A DNA stretch of 64,000 nt, from NCBI GenBank assembly GCA_905479925.1, contig CAJQOL010000009.1, forward strand, positions 1 through 64,000, written 5' to 3'. The stretch comes from an uncultured Kangiellaceae bacterium. Lineage in GTDB: Bacteria; Pseudomonadota; Gammaproteobacteria; Enterobacterales; Kangiellaceae. Numbering within the stretch: the first letter of the stretch is position 1; each line of letters begins with the position of its first letter. Shown here one piece after another: positions 32,924 to 43,400 of the stretch. The notes under the pieces were generated by a model that worked only from the letters and a program-made list of their open reading frames with translations, ran no database searches and was not told the DNA's origin. A program made the translations under genes and the position numbers.

Positions 32924-33316
32924 CTACATTTGTCCAAAATATTTCATCAACGCACCAACGATCGCACCAATAATCATTATAAAGTTCGGTATCATTGTCG
33001 TGATCATTCCTACCGCTCTTGTCTTCGGTTCCTTGACGTAAGAAGAGGCATAAATAGCGCGACCTACAAGATATAAACCGCCGAGCCCTGCGGCATAAAT
33101 CTCAGAAATATAGTATCCAAATCCCCACAAAGCAGGAATAAATAGAATCAACTGCTCCATGGTATTGTATTGAACGCGATAATGACGCTCGAACTCTTCG
33201 TGACCCGAGGTCGCGGGAGCATCTACTCCATACTTTGCTCTTGCGCCACCAACTTTCATGGCAAATAAAATAAACTGCAACAAAGCTAACATTGTAATAA
33301 CGGTCAATAATTCCAT
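32924..33316 (-). CDS. MAPEG-family membrane protein
   Basis: The 130-residue protein has four hydrophobic helices and the MAPEG hallmark FERHYRVQYNTMEQLILFIP, followed by ALWGFGYY and YLVGRAIYASSYVK. MAPEG proteins are membrane glutathione transferases and relatives. Here the family function is known, but the substrate is not. GAGGAA precedes the ATG. The gene sits 110 bases upstream of the ABC ATPase on the same strand, though without a clear operon link. Confidence 0.92.
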   Translation of the reverse strand: MELLTVITMLALLQFILFAMKVGGARAKYGVDAPATSGHEEFERHYRVQYNTMEQLILFIPALWGFGYYISEIYAAGLGGLYLVGRAIYASSYVKEPKTRAVGMITTMIPNFIMIIGAIVGALMKYFGQM

Positions 33317-33458
33317 GGTAAGTTCCTCGTTAAAAAATCTCAGTTATATTCAAGGGTATTAGCTAGGGTAGCTAATATTAAGCGATATTATTTCTACTAC
33401 TCTCTTAATCTTTATTGATTCTATCTTTTATTAGTTTTACTGTTAACTTCAACCAGTC

Positions 33459-33932
33459 CTACTCCGCATATTCAATAAACTTGACGTTTTTCGGCACTGC
33501 ATCCAATTCAAGACGTGTGGAATGAAGCATTTGAATTTTCCATTGTCCATCAATGTTTTTTAATACCGCACTCTCTAACCAGGCGACGGTATTATCGAGC
33601 TTTCCTTCAACCTTGTAGGTCGCTTTGTTCCAATAACTCACCCAAGCAGTCTTATTATTAATGTCCAACTTAACAAGGTCAAAATAGTTACGTCTTTGGT
33701 AGGTACTTCCGTTCGGCTGGATTGCGCTGGCTAACATGTCGATATCCCAAATCTCGCCAACTTCTAATAGTTGAAAATCATCTGTAACAATTTGTTTCAT
33801 TGCGTTGCTATCAAACGCAGACATTGCTGCAAATAGTCTTTGTACCGAATGAAATGGATCTTTATCATTCGCTAAACAGTAATTACTTACCGTTAAACAT
33901 AATAAAAAGCCTATCGATTTAATTAGTTTCAT
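33459..33932 (-). CDS. Exported NTF2-like (SnoaL/lumazine-binding type) protein
   Basis: The 157-residue protein has a signal peptide (MKLIKSIGFLLCLTVSNYCL, cut near LA-ND). Its mature part follows the NTF2-like cone fold: an opening helix (HSVQRLFAAMSAFDSNAMKQI), a beta strand with DDFQLLEVGEIWDID, and the closing strands WLESAVLKNIDGQWKIQMLHST. No catalytic Asp/His pair stands out. The ATG at 33932 is supported by AGAGA; a longer reading to 34016 would add a non-signal stretch. Proteins of this kind are widespread with few known roles. Confidence 0.8.
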   Translation of the reverse strand: MKLIKSIGFLLCLTVSNYCLANDKDPFHSVQRLFAAMSAFDSNAMKQIVTDDFQLLEVGEIWDIDMLASAIQPNGSTYQRRNYFDLVKLDINNKTAWVSYWNKATYKVEGKLDNTVAWLESAVLKNIDGQWKIQMLHSTRLELDAVPKNVKFIEYAE

Positions 33933-34383
33933 TTTTATCTCTCTATTAGCGAATTTAAAGTCATTATTACTACTCAACCCATCAGTGCAGCACTTTAAAT
34001 AAGCGGATTTCAGCATAATGTGCGCTGAACGATGTTTAGAGCAGTATGCGGCAATTAGAGCGTTATTCCACTTAACTTAACACATATTTTGCGACATTGT
34101 TTGGATCTGAGCGCAGGGGCTAATTAAGCCCGTTAGTGACATAACCATTTCCTATGTATATTCGTACATAATAGCGAGCTGCTCTCAGGCCAATGACACT
34201 AATGTCAAGCTTTGCAAACTAGTGACCCAAAGCCGGTAATCTGTTAGTCTTTGAGCGGATAAGTCCAGCGTCTTATATTGCCAGTTTCAGTTGATTGATT
34301 TGTTACTTAGTCGAATAAAAATTGGGCGCTTATATTGACGGACAAACAGATTTTATTCACCGACAAACAGCAAGGACCCTCTA
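33933..34383. other. 451-bp intergenic region between divergent genes
   Basis: AT-rich DNA between the NTF2-like gene and the S9 peptidase gene, which point away from each other. No small gene, hairpin-T run or recognised site was found. Confidence 0.45.
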
Positions 34384-36573
34384 ATGAAAAGAGCCATAAT
34401 AACAACAGCCTGTATTTGCGCGTTGTTAGGTTGCAGTGACAATAAAGAACAAAGCGCAGCAACTGAAAAACAAACAACACTAACTGAGCAGCCAACTATG
34501 CCGACTACCGCTGATAAAAATATGCCGCCAATAGCCAAAAAAGTTGATCACCTTATGTCCATTCACGGACACGAAAGAAATGATCAGTATTATTGGCTAA
34601 GAGACGACACTAGGAAAAACGAGCAAGTACTCGATTACTTAAATGCAGAAAATGACTTTACTGAAAAAAGCCTAGCCCATACGGAAGATCTGCAAAAGCA
34701 ATTATTTGAAGAAATGACGGCACGATTAGAACCTAATGTTGAATCAGTACCTGTTTTTGATAAAGGCTACTGGTTCCTGGCTAAATATGAAGAAGGCAAA
34801 GACTATCCTATTCACGTTAGAAAGAAAGGAACACTGGACGCAAAAGAGGAAATTTTAGTTGATCAAAATTTGAGAGCCGAAGGTCATGAGTACTATAATT
34901 TAGGCGACTTAGAAATAAGCACTAATCAATCGTTGATGGCCATATCTGAAGATACGGTGAGCCGTCGACGATATGATATCCGCGTCAAAAATCTGCAAAC
35001 CGGCGAATTCTTTCCAGAAGTTATAGAGAACACATCAGGCCAAGTTGTTTGGGCGAATGATAATAAGACACTCTTTTATGTAAGAAAGCACCCTACTACG
35101 CTTTTGCCATTTCAGGTGTATCGTCACGAACTCGGAACATCACCGGAAAAAGACGTATTGGTTTATGAAGAAAAAGACTCTACTTTTTATACTTTTGTCT
35201 ACAAGACTCGATCTGAAAAGTTTATTGGCATTGGTGTTTCTTCAACAATGAATAGTGAATTTAGATTTGTATCCGCTGATTCTCCCGCAGAAGAGTTTCA
35301 AGTTCTTCTACCTCGTGAAAAAGACCATAAGTATCGTGCAGACCATATCGACAACCATTTTTATGTTCAGTCTGATTTCGAAGCACTCAATGAAAGAGTC
35401 TGGAAAGTCGAAGAGTCTAAAATAGGTTCGAAAGAGCACTGGAATGAACTTATTGCTCATCGTGACGACACACTCATTCAAGATGTTGAACTGTTTAATG
35501 AGTACATGGTAGTCAACGAACGAGTTAACGGCGTTGAAAAACTAAGGATCCGTGATTATCAAGGCAAGTTAATTGAAGAAGTAACATTCAATGATGCTGC
35601 GTACAATACTCGTTTCGGCAATAACCCAGACCCTGCGTCACGAGTATTTCGATACGGTTACTCGAGTATGACAACTCCAAGCTCGGTGTATGACTATCAC
35701 TTAGATAGCAAAAAGAGCGAGTTAAAAAAACAAGATAAAGTTATTGGCGATTTCCATCCAGAGCAATATAAGAGCGAGAGAATTATGATCGAAGCTCGTG
35801 ATGGCAAACAGGTTCCAGTTTCTATCGTATACCGAAAAGATCGTTTTAAGAAAGATGGTACCAACCCACTTCTAAACTATGCCTATGGTTCCTACGGCGC
35901 AACAATGGATCCTTCGTTTAGTATTTCTCGATTAAGCTTGCTTGATCGTGGGATGGTTTTTGCTATTTCTCATATTAGAGGAAGTAAAATGCTGGGTCGT
36001 CAGTGGTACGAGGATGGAAAGAAGCTGACAAAAATGAACACCTTCACTGATTTTAATGATGTCACTAAGGCACTAGTAAAACAGGGCTACGGCAATCCTA
36101 AGCAAATTTATGCTATGGGTGGCAGCGCAGGCGGAATGCTAATGGGTGGTATCATTAATATGGAACCGGAGCTCTACCACGGCGTCATTGCTGCAGTTCC
36201 CTTTGTAGATGTTGTAACGACAATGCTAGATGAATCTATACCACTAACTACCGGAGAATTTGACGAATGGGGCAATCCGAAGAATAAGGAGTATTATGAC
36301 TATATGCTAGCTTACTCGCCTTACGACCAAATCAAAGCTCAGGATTACCCGCATCTATTAGTAACAACCGGACTACATGACTCTCAAGTTCAATATTGGG
36401 AGCCAGCAAAGTGGGTTGCGAAATTAAGAGACATGAAAACGGATAATAATCGACTATTACTGGATACCGATATGGAAGTTGGTCATGGCGGAAAATCAGG
36501 GCGCTATAAGAGTTACCTTGATAGAGCTAAGCAGTATGCCTTTTTGCTGGACTTAGCAAACCTTAAAGAATAG
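34384..36573 (+). CDS. Prolyl oligopeptidase family protease (oligopeptidase B-like), lipoprotein
   Basis: The 729-residue enzyme has a lipoprotein signal (lipobox LLGC near residue 17), an N-terminal seven-bladed propeller region and the alpha/beta hydrolase core of S9A. The catalytic Ser581 is in GGSAGGML, the Asp is in TGLHDSQVQYWEP and the His is in EVGHGGKSG. YWLRDDTRKN and the ENDFTEKSL segment match oligopeptidase B (protease II), which cleaves peptides after Arg or Lys. The cytoplasmic E. coli homologue lacks a lipid anchor; this copy should be on the outer or inner membrane, facing the periplasm. AAGGA precedes the ATG. A terminator shared with the opposite gene follows the stop. Confidence 0.9.
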   Translation: MKRAIITTACICALLGCSDNKEQSAATEKQTTLTEQPTMPTTADKNMPPIAKKVDHLMSIHGHERNDQYYWLRDDTRKNEQVLDYLNAENDFTEKSLAHTEDLQKQLFEEMTARLEPNVESVPVFDKGYWFLAKYEEGKDYPIHVRKKGTLDAKEEILVDQNLRAEGHEYYNLGDLEISTNQSLMAISEDTVSRRRYDIRVKNLQTGEFFPEVIENTSGQVVWANDNKTLFYVRKHPTTLLPFQVYRHELGTSPEKDVLVYEEKDSTFYTFVYKTRSEKFIGIGVSSTMNSEFRFVSADSPAEEFQVLLPREKDHKYRADHIDNHFYVQSDFEALNERVWKVEESKIGSKEHWNELIAHRDDTLIQDVELFNEYMVVNERVNGVEKLRIRDYQGKLIEEVTFNDAAYNTRFGNNPDPASRVFRYGYSSMTTPSSVYDYHLDSKKSELKKQDKVIGDFHPEQYKSERIMIEARDGKQVPVSIVYRKDRFKKDGTNPLLNYAYGSYGATMDPSFSISRLSLLDRGMVFAISHIRGSKMLGRQWYEDGKKLTKMNTFTDFNDVTKALVKQGYGNPKQIYAMGGSAGGMLMGGIINMEPELYHGVIAAVPFVDVVTTMLDESIPLTTGEFDEWGNPKNKEYYDYMLAYSPYDQIKAQDYPHLLVTTGLHDSQVQYWEPAKWVAKLRDMKTDNNRLLLDTDMEVGHGGKSGRYKSYLDRAKQYAFLLDLANLKE

Positions 36574-36597
36574 TTAATTAGAAGCTATCTGATTTAA

Positions 36598-36648
36598 AAA
36601 GGGATTATTAAAAGTTGCTTGACCGCTTTTGTTAGTCCCTTTCTTTTT
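36598..36648. terminator. Bidirectional terminator between S9 peptidase and GDSL hydrolase genes
   Basis: AAAGGGATTATTAAAAG at 36598-36614 pairs with CTTTTGTTAGTCCCTTT at 36626-36642 (17 positions, three mismatches or wobbles near the loop), with CTTTTT on the plus side and a T-rich end on the minus side. It overlaps the stop codon of the GDSL gene, so it can end both transcripts. Confidence 0.8.
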
Positions 36649-37375
36649 CAGCCGACATATCTCGACTGAAAACACTTGTTACGAACGCGTCCGCGGCCCC
36701 CTGTCCTAATTCACTATAAGAAGCCTCCGATGGATGAAAACCATCCAGTGCGAATTTTCCTGGACCGTTTTCAAAATCTAACTCAAGATAAACAACCGTA
36801 CTATTTTTCTCTATCATTTGACGAGCGACATCAGCAAATCGTTTTGCTCTCATTCCAAACAAACGACGCAATAATCTTGGTAACAACGGAAAGATTTCAA
36901 GAGGAGGGACACCAGCTATCGCAATAATCGCGTTTGGCGAATGTTGTTTAAGCGATGCGATTAATGCTTGCAGGTTTTCTTTCCACTGGTTTATTCGATT
37001 AAGTGAGGTAACATCATTAACACCTACCGATACTAGAATAAAATCTTGTTGAGTGGCATCTAGATTCGGAACAAGTTCATTTAATACCGCTTTGGAATCA
37101 GCGCCAATTTTTCCGCGGGCGGTCCAATGTATTTGACCGTTAAGTTGTGACGCTAGATGAGTCGCAGTTTGCCCGGCAAAGGCATTAGACATGCGTTCGG
37201 CACCGACTCCGGAAATGATAGAATCACCGATAGCAAGAAATCGATAGGTTTTTCCGTTTCCAACCACCCCTGACTTTGGGCCACTGGCCCCTGCAAATCT
37301 AGGCGCATTACGACGTAACAATAGCGCTTGAGGGATAACAAATGGGAGTAACCCCCAAAATAATAGACTTCTCAC
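36632..37375 (-). CDS. SGNH/GDSL-family esterase or lipase
   Basis: The 247-residue protein has the four SGNH blocks: GDSIISGVGA with the nucleophile Ser, a block with RGKIGADSKAV, GVNDVTSL with the Asn, and DGFHPSEASY with the Asp and His. The first 25 residues (LLFWGLLPFVIPQALLL) are a membrane anchor or signal. It is an esterase or lipase acting outside the cytoplasm; the substrate is unknown. Its ATG overlaps the TGA of the SpoIIAA-like gene (ATGA overlap at 37372-37375), so the two are translationally coupled. Confidence 0.9.
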   Translation of the reverse strand: MRSLLFWGLLPFVIPQALLLRRNAPRFAGASGPKSGVVGNGKTYRFLAIGDSIISGVGAERMSNAFAGQTATHLASQLNGQIHWTARGKIGADSKAVLNELVPNLDATQQDFILVSVGVNDVTSLNRINQWKENLQALIASLKQHSPNAIIAIAGVPPLEIFPLLPRLLRRLFGMRAKRFADVARQMIEKNSTVVYLELDFENGPGKFALDGFHPSEASYSELGQGAADAFVTSVFSRDMSAEKERD

Positions 37376-37776
37376 TTATTTCCTAAATCATTGGCTGCAT
37401 CGTTTACCAGCCATTCTAGCGCAGCTTTTTCATTACTAAAAGTTTTCATGGGATAACCTCGACTAGCGGCAATTGTTTCGTTGTATAAGTTGCCTTTCAT
37501 CGACTTGGTATGCAAGTCGGCAACCGCTAAGCGAAAGTTAGCGCTCCACCCGAGCTGCTCAGCGTGAGTTACCGCGCTATACGTCGCCATTACAGGGGTT
37601 CCGCCAACTAAATCAAATACGGCAAGAATATTGTTGTTATTTTCCTTACGACAGGTATCAGCAATGGTTTTCCATAGGAAGGCAACGTCACGCTTAGATT
37701 CGCGAGCATCACCTTCACCGGAAACATCAACTCTAATGTGGTCCTGCTTCACTGATATATTGAACTGATATGGCAT
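37372..37776 (-). CDS. SpoIIAA-like (STAS-related) protein
   Basis: The 134-residue soluble protein has beta-alpha repeats like the one at 19594-19989. It has an opening FNISVKQDHIRVDVSGEGDA, a central ILAVFDLVG strand and a final EKAALEWLVNDAAND helix. It may have a regulatory or partner-binding role. It overlaps the start of the GDSL esterase gene by 4 bases, a coupling that suggests a shared task. No ribosome site is clear before the ATG. Confidence 0.65.
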   Translation of the reverse strand: MPYQFNISVKQDHIRVDVSGEGDARESKRDVAFLWKTIADTCRKENNNNILAVFDLVGGTPVMATYSAVTHAEQLGWSANFRLAVADLHTKSMKGNLYNETIAASRGYPMKTFSNEKAALEWLVNDAANDLGNK

Positions 37777-37897
37777 AACAAACTAGCCCGGCAACTTACC
37801 GCTTAAATAGTGTTCTCTATATCTAAAACATAGAGCGAATTTGCCAATGTTTCAACTTTTTAGCTAAAATTCCATCTTTCAAACAGCCTAACACAGC

Positions 37898-38269
37898 TTA
37901 ATCAAAGACGTAGGGACAACCGGAATAAAGATTAAAATCATCATCCCAGCGCTGTACGTCGTTAGCCCTGCGCCACCTAGAGTGAAAAAACTGCATTAAA
38001 CAGGTTCCCTGCTTTACCGTAACAAGAAAGGTATCGAACTCGTTGACCTCATCATAGTTGGGATATTCATTACTGGTTTCCCAGTATTTCGAACGATTGG
38101 TATTAGAAAAGTGGGTCCAAAAATCGTCGATACTGGTCCATTTTTCGCTATCCTTATTCCACGTTTGGAACTTATTGTCCGCGAAAGAGCGGACTTCACC
38201 GTGGCGGTTATCCTCGGCAAAAATCGGCCCGATAAAGCAGAGCAACAATAGCGATACGAATGTTTTCAT
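37898..38269 (-). CDS. Small exported hypothetical protein
   Basis: The 123-residue protein has a signal peptide (MKTFVSLLLLCFIGPIF, cut at FA-ED). The mature part is rich in Trp, Asp, Tyr and Ser (KWTSIDDFWTHFSNTNRS, HSRWRRANDVQRW). It has two cysteines (GTCLMQF and SGCPYVFD), which may form a disulfide. I know no family for it. GGAAA lies before the ATG at 38269; a longer reading to 38314 has no support. Confidence 0.7.
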   Translation of the reverse strand: MKTFVSLLLLCFIGPIFAEDNRHGEVRSFADNKFQTWNKDSEKWTSIDDFWTHFSNTNRSKYWETSNEYPNYDEVNEFDTFLVTVKQGTCLMQFFHSRWRRANDVQRWDDDFNLYSGCPYVFD

Positions 38270-38430
38270 GAATATTTCCAAGGTAACAATATGAGTGCAA
38301 ATTAAGATTAGCAAACTATCAGTTGAAATCTGCGGTGCGAATCTTTTCGTTTGATGGTTCTAAACAGACTCAAATGGTTGACGATAGTTACAAATAGTAA
38401 TGACTACCGTTAAATAGCTTTAACTAGTTA

Positions 38431-38463
38431 AGAAAAAGGCGAAAAGATTAGCTCCATTCGCCT
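38431..38463 (-). terminator. Terminator-like hairpin downstream of the amylase gene
   Basis: On the minus strand AGGCGAA pairs with TTCGCCT over a 13-base loop and is followed by TTTTTCTT. It lies about 140 bases after the amylase stop codon. Confidence 0.6.
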
Positions 38464-38471
38464 ATAGGAGA

Positions 38472-38551
38472 TTTACAGATTTGACACTTTACAGATTTGA
38501 CACGTTACCGAATTGAAACTTTCCCAGTTTGAAACATACCAATTTTTGAAA
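38472..38551. repeat. 16-bp tandem repeat, five units
   Basis: The units are TTTACAGATTTGACAC (twice, identical), GTTACCGAATTGAAAC, TTTCCCAGTTTGAAAC and ATACCAATTTTTGAAA. Identity falls along the array. It lies between the amylase and the terminator-like hairpin. Confidence 0.85.
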
Positions 38552-38600
38552 TTTACCAAGACTGCCTCGTTTTTTATCAAGGTTCAATCGGTCAAGTTAA

Positions 38601-39890
38601 TTACTTAGGCGCCCAAACGGAGTAGTCGTCGCCGGGGGATCCTAGCTCTACCCACCCCGAACCGTTTGTCCATTTAGTATAGTTTAGATGCCCAGTGTAA
38701 TCTTTAAGCTCCGTGTTTGCCCACTTGGTCTTAACCCAACGGTATTTATTATCACTACTGTTATTAAAATAAACGACCAAACCTGGACTGCCGTTACGTT
38801 GATCAATTAGCTCATCATTATCAACAAACAAGGTACTCGTGGAACCCTTCGCTTTGTTATTGTAAATCCACATCAGGTTAACTAATCGATCTTTGTCCAA
38901 CCATTGCTCGTAGTCACTGTAGAATAAAGTGGGAACACCTTCATGAGTAAAAATATATGCGTATGCCATATTTTTTTTCCAAATAATATCGGTATCATGA
39001 TTAGCAACAAAGGTTACCGACTTCTGAGGGTTAATACTAATTAGTCCTGCATTGGTTAAGCGATTTAAGTTGTTGCCATCAAAAGCTTCGTCCATTGCGT
39101 AATATAAAGAAAAATCAAAAGCTGATGCTCTGCCTCCGGTCGAGTTTACCCAATCATTTAACAGATATTTATTTGAGTCCCAGTATTCGCCAACTGCAAA
39201 ACCACCGACAGAATCTACCCAGTCTTTAACTACCCATCCGTCAAAGCCTTTCACATAGTCAAAGCGCCAGCCATCGAACTTGACATCGTTCTTATAGAAT
39301 TTTGCAACACTATCACCTCGCTTCCATAACCAGTCTTGAACATAGCTCTTGCAGTGCGCTAAATCGGGAAAACCGCCGAATATGCCGCTATCATTTCCAC
39401 AGTCTAAGTTAGGATGAAAATCATTATAGCTGCGCGGAAATTTGCCACTCAAAGTGTTAAAACTAGTCCAGGTGTTTGAGTTAGTAAACACATTCCACTC
39501 CAACTCACCGCCACTATTGTGATTAAGAACAATATCAGCATAAACCCCCATATCAAATTGATGTGCGGTATCGATAAGATCTTTTAATTCGCTGTAAGAG
39601 CCTGCTCGAGTCTCAATGGTTTGCTTCTGGTCATATTGACCTAGGTCGTGATAGTCATAAGGGTTATAACCCATTGAAAACTTGCCACCATCACTTTTTT
39701 GCGCTGGTGGTAGCCAAATATCGGTAACCCCCGCAGCTTTCCAATCGGGTATTTTTGTTTCTATGGTTGACCACCAATTACCTCCCATTGGGTAGTCCCA
39801 ATAAAACGCCTGCATAATAATCTGACTTCTCGCATTTAGTACGATTAGAAAACAACTTGATACAGCGATTAACATGAGTATTTTTTTCAT
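38601..39890 (-). CDS. Secreted alpha-amylase (GH13)
   Basis: The 429-residue protein has a signal peptide (MKKILMLIAVSSCFLIVLNA) and the TIM-barrel GH13 core. The four conserved regions are visible: region I YADIVLNH, region II GWRFDYVKG with the nucleophile Asp, region III FAVGEYWD with the acid/base Glu, and region IV FVANHDTD with the transition-state Asp. It opens IIMQAFYWD as in small alpha-amylases. A short C-terminal beta domain ends DDYSVWAPK. It should cut alpha-1,4-glucans outside the cell or in the periplasm. GGAGAT sits at proper distance from the ATG at 39890; a TTG at 39902 has no such support. Confidence 0.93.
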   Translation of the reverse strand: MKKILMLIAVSSCFLIVLNARSQIIMQAFYWDYPMGGNWWSTIETKIPDWKAAGVTDIWLPPAQKSDGGKFSMGYNPYDYHDLGQYDQKQTIETRAGSYSELKDLIDTAHQFDMGVYADIVLNHNSGGELEWNVFTNSNTWTSFNTLSGKFPRSYNDFHPNLDCGNDSGIFGGFPDLAHCKSYVQDWLWKRGDSVAKFYKNDVKFDGWRFDYVKGFDGWVVKDWVDSVGGFAVGEYWDSNKYLLNDWVNSTGGRASAFDFSLYYAMDEAFDGNNLNRLTNAGLISINPQKSVTFVANHDTDIIWKKNMAYAYIFTHEGVPTLFYSDYEQWLDKDRLVNLMWIYNNKAKGSTSTLFVDNDELIDQRNGSPGLVVYFNNSSDNKYRWVKTKWANTELKDYTGHLNYTKWTNGSGWVELGSPGDDYSVWAPK

Positions 39891-40479
39891 TCTGATCTCC
39901 AAAGTTAATATCGATATACTTTTTCAACTTCGCTATCTTTTTCTACAATTGATTTTAAATTGACTACAGTTATGAACAGCATAAAAAATGGACGAAACTA
40001 ATCATACAAAGAGTTTGGGGGGGCTTAACAAGGGTATGCATACGTATTCAATGAGATATAAGTTGAGATAATGGCTATTCGAGACAACAGCCAATTAATA
40101 TAACGCCGAATAAAAATAGAATTGTTATTGTGGTGGTTTTACTGATAGCTTTGCGTAGCGAACGGTCATGAAAAAACTGCGGCAACTAAAAACGAAAAAT
40201 TGGGCGTTAAGTGAGAATTTTTGCAAGAACTAAACTTAGCAATACGAACATTTACTTGCCCTATTTTCGATGAAAACTTTCGCCCAAATTTGTTATCCAG
40301 AAGCGAACATTATTCAAAAAGTTAAAATGCGTTTTGCGATGAATTTTTTTGTACAAATAGGATTGTTTTTTCATAACAGATACAAACACCGAAAGCTGGT
40401 AAATTTCTAGATTTAGAAATTTACCAGCTTCAATTAGAGCTGTGTTTTATTTGCGTAACTTTGATAGGACTTACTTACG
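39891..40479. other. 589-bp intergenic region between amylase and tricorn-type pseudogene
   Basis: AT-rich and gene-free. Its only clear structure is a 17-bp perfect hairpin at 40393-40430. Promoter of the leftward amylase gene should lie at the left side (about 39890-40100). Confidence 0.5.
40393..40430 (-). terminator. Perfect 17-bp hairpin, probable terminator of the tricorn-type pseudogene
   Basis: AAGCTGGTAAATTTCTA pairs exactly with TAGAAATTTACCAGCTT over a 4-base loop. It lies 50 bases beyond the stop codon of the leftward tricorn-type gene. The T-run is weak, so it may instead protect the 3' end or bind a protein. Confidence 0.55.
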
Positions 40480-43400
40480 CTATAAAGAAACATCCCCGGC
40501 TTTACCATTATCCTTAGGGTAAGAATTGGGTTTAAGCGGTTTAATAGGTTCTTTCTTCATTTTTTCCTTAAGATACTCAATGGCAGCTTCAAGCTGAGCA
40601 TCTTTGCCTTTGTAGGTCGCATGGGGAAGGTTGTCGACTTCTATCGTTGGTTCAATTCCGTGACCTTCAATAATCCACCGCCCGTCCATTGCGTACTGCG
40701 AGAACTCAGCAACTCTTGCCATTCCGTTATCAACCAATCGATTTTGTCCTCGCAACCAAACTCCGGCACCGGCGGTACGTTTGCCAATCACAGGGGCAAT
40801 ATTAAGGGCTTTTATTCCCGCAGCAAATGTTTCTCCATCTGAATAGGTATACTCATCCGCTAGGATCACCAAATGGCCTCTGAAGGTTTGTTGCATATTG
40901 GTTTCATTAAACGATGGCCAAAATGCCCACGCTCTTCTTAGTAATTTTTCAATAACCCAACTATCAATATTGCCACCACGATTTCTTCTAACATCAATAA
41001 TCAAACCACTTTTTCGGTAATTGGCATAAAACTCACGGGCAAAATTTGAAACATCGTTTCTACCCATGGCATACAGGTGTAAGTAACCTATATCGTTGTC
41101 GGCTTTATCAACCTTTGAACGAGTAGAAGTTACCCAGTCATTGTATCGCAGGCGAGAATCATTACGCGTGCTAGTAGGCACAACAATCGTTTGATATGTT
41201 TTCTTCTTTCGTTTTAAGGTGAGTAATACTTGTTTACCAGCCTGATTTCTTAGTAGCCTTTGAAGTTCCGAAATATTGGTTATTTTTAATCCGTTAATTG
41301 CAATAATAGTATCGCCTTCTTTAGCGTCGACACCCGGTTGCAGTAATGGAGCAGCGAGCATGGGTAACTCTTTATCATGGCGGTATATGTGCTTAATTTT
41401 CACGCCTTTAGCATTTTGAGCCAAAATAGCACCCAATGCAGCACCGTTTGAGCGCTCTTTGTCTACAGCCACGTCGCCACCGTAGACTTGAGAATGCAAA
41501 GCGTTTAACTCGCCCATCATTTGTTTGAAAATATCATTGAGTTCATGACGGTCAGTAATACGCTCAAGCATCGGCTGATATTTCTTTTTTACCCCATTCC
41601 AATTAACGCCGCGCATACTCCGGTCAAACAAAGAATCACGATGCATTAACCACGCATCATGAAAAATCTGACTCCACTCGTCCCTAGGGTTTATTAGTAA
41701 CTGCCAATCTTTGGTTTGTACTTTTTGATCGCTTGTATCACCTGGAAACTTAGCTCCGGCAGAGACTATAAAAAGGTTCGAATTATCATTTCCGGACTTC
41801 ATAACGAACATTTTTTTGCCGTCATTAGAAAGTGAAAAGGAAACGATATTATTAGTAAATGATTCCAGTTTTGTGTTTGGCTTAATCGCTATTGCTTTAA
41901 GCTATGGTTGAGTTCCGGGCTCGTTAACTTGATCCTGTACATACAAAAATTTGTCATTAGCGGCCAACCGAGAATAGTTCCCTGCAGCTACCGGTACCTG
42001 CCACAACCGATCTTCAATACCTTTCCAATCAACAACCGGTTTAGCCTTCTCTTTGCTCGCTTTCGCCTTCTTTTCCTTTTTGTCTTTATCACTTTCCGTA
42101 GCTTCTTTTGTTTTCTCTTTCTTAGCGTTAAGTAGTTCATTAGCCTTTTGGAAAGGGAAATCAGCATCTTGTTTTAAACTATAGGCATAAATAAGAGAAC
42201 GTCGGTCAAATGTTGCTCCCATATTTCTATCTCCCCATGGCGAGTTGGGATAAGCATTAAACTCGCGGTCAGAGAGAAAATACAGCCAGTTTCCATCGGT
42301 ACTAAATGCTGGAGAAGAGGAATTATATTTGTCCGTTGTCAAGACCTTGTGTGTCATGTCTTGGATATCAATTAGAGAAATTCGGCTACGACTGTCATCT
42401 TTGTGTGAGCGAGTGACCGCTAGAAGCTTGCTATCACTAGACCATGTTACATCCTGATAAGGACTATCGGCCATATTGTGCGATAGTATCTTCTCGTTTT
42501 TATTAGTTTTAGTATTGAGTAACCAAAGGTCGCCGTTTTTATCATCATTAGCAATCCATTTACCGTCGGGAGAAAGGTTAATATTCCACTTAAATATTTT
42601 TCCCCCTTTGGTTAATTGCTTCGCGTTGTTACTTCCGTTCGCAGCGAACCGCCAAATTTCAAGTTCTCCACTAGCATCGTTAATGGCGTAAACCCACTTT
42701 CCATCATTGCTTAAAATAGCATTTCTTGTTCTTGATTTTGGGTTAGTTGCAACAGTGGTTAATCGAGAACCGTCGATAGATGCAACTGCAACTTGTCCTC
42801 GAGCGGTAATTACCACCTTATCGGTTTCTCCTGCTTGACGCATTGAAGTTGCGTAACTGAGTGGTTTATTCAACCACTTTTCTCTTAAATTGGGAAAATC
42901 CGACGTAAGATCAAATTCTAGCAATTGAGATTTTTCAGTTTTCAAATCCAACACTTTTAGATCAGCGCCTAACTGATAAATGATTCTGTTATTGTGCAGT
43001 GATGCCGAACGTACTTGCCAATCTTGGTATTGGGTAAGCTGCTTAAAGTTTCGCCCATCTAGACTGACAGACCAAAGATTATCGTTACCACTAGCATCAC
43101 TAATAAAATAGAGTTTATCCCCGCTAACCATTGGCTCTCTAGCAGAACCAATATGCTCTTTAGTCAATAACTTTGCTTCATTTTGTGTACCTAAGCGATA
43201 CTTCCATAACTCTCCTTCCGCTCCACCTCGATAGATTTTTACGTTATCGGTTGAAACTTGTAATCCGAAGCGAGCGAAATAGACTTGCTTGTTGTTATCA
43301 TCAATAGCGCCTTCAACAGCGTCAGCAAGGGGAATAAATTCAGTTTCTAAGGTTGTGGGGTCGACTAATTTCAGTGTCCAATTTCCAGCGGGTCCAACAG

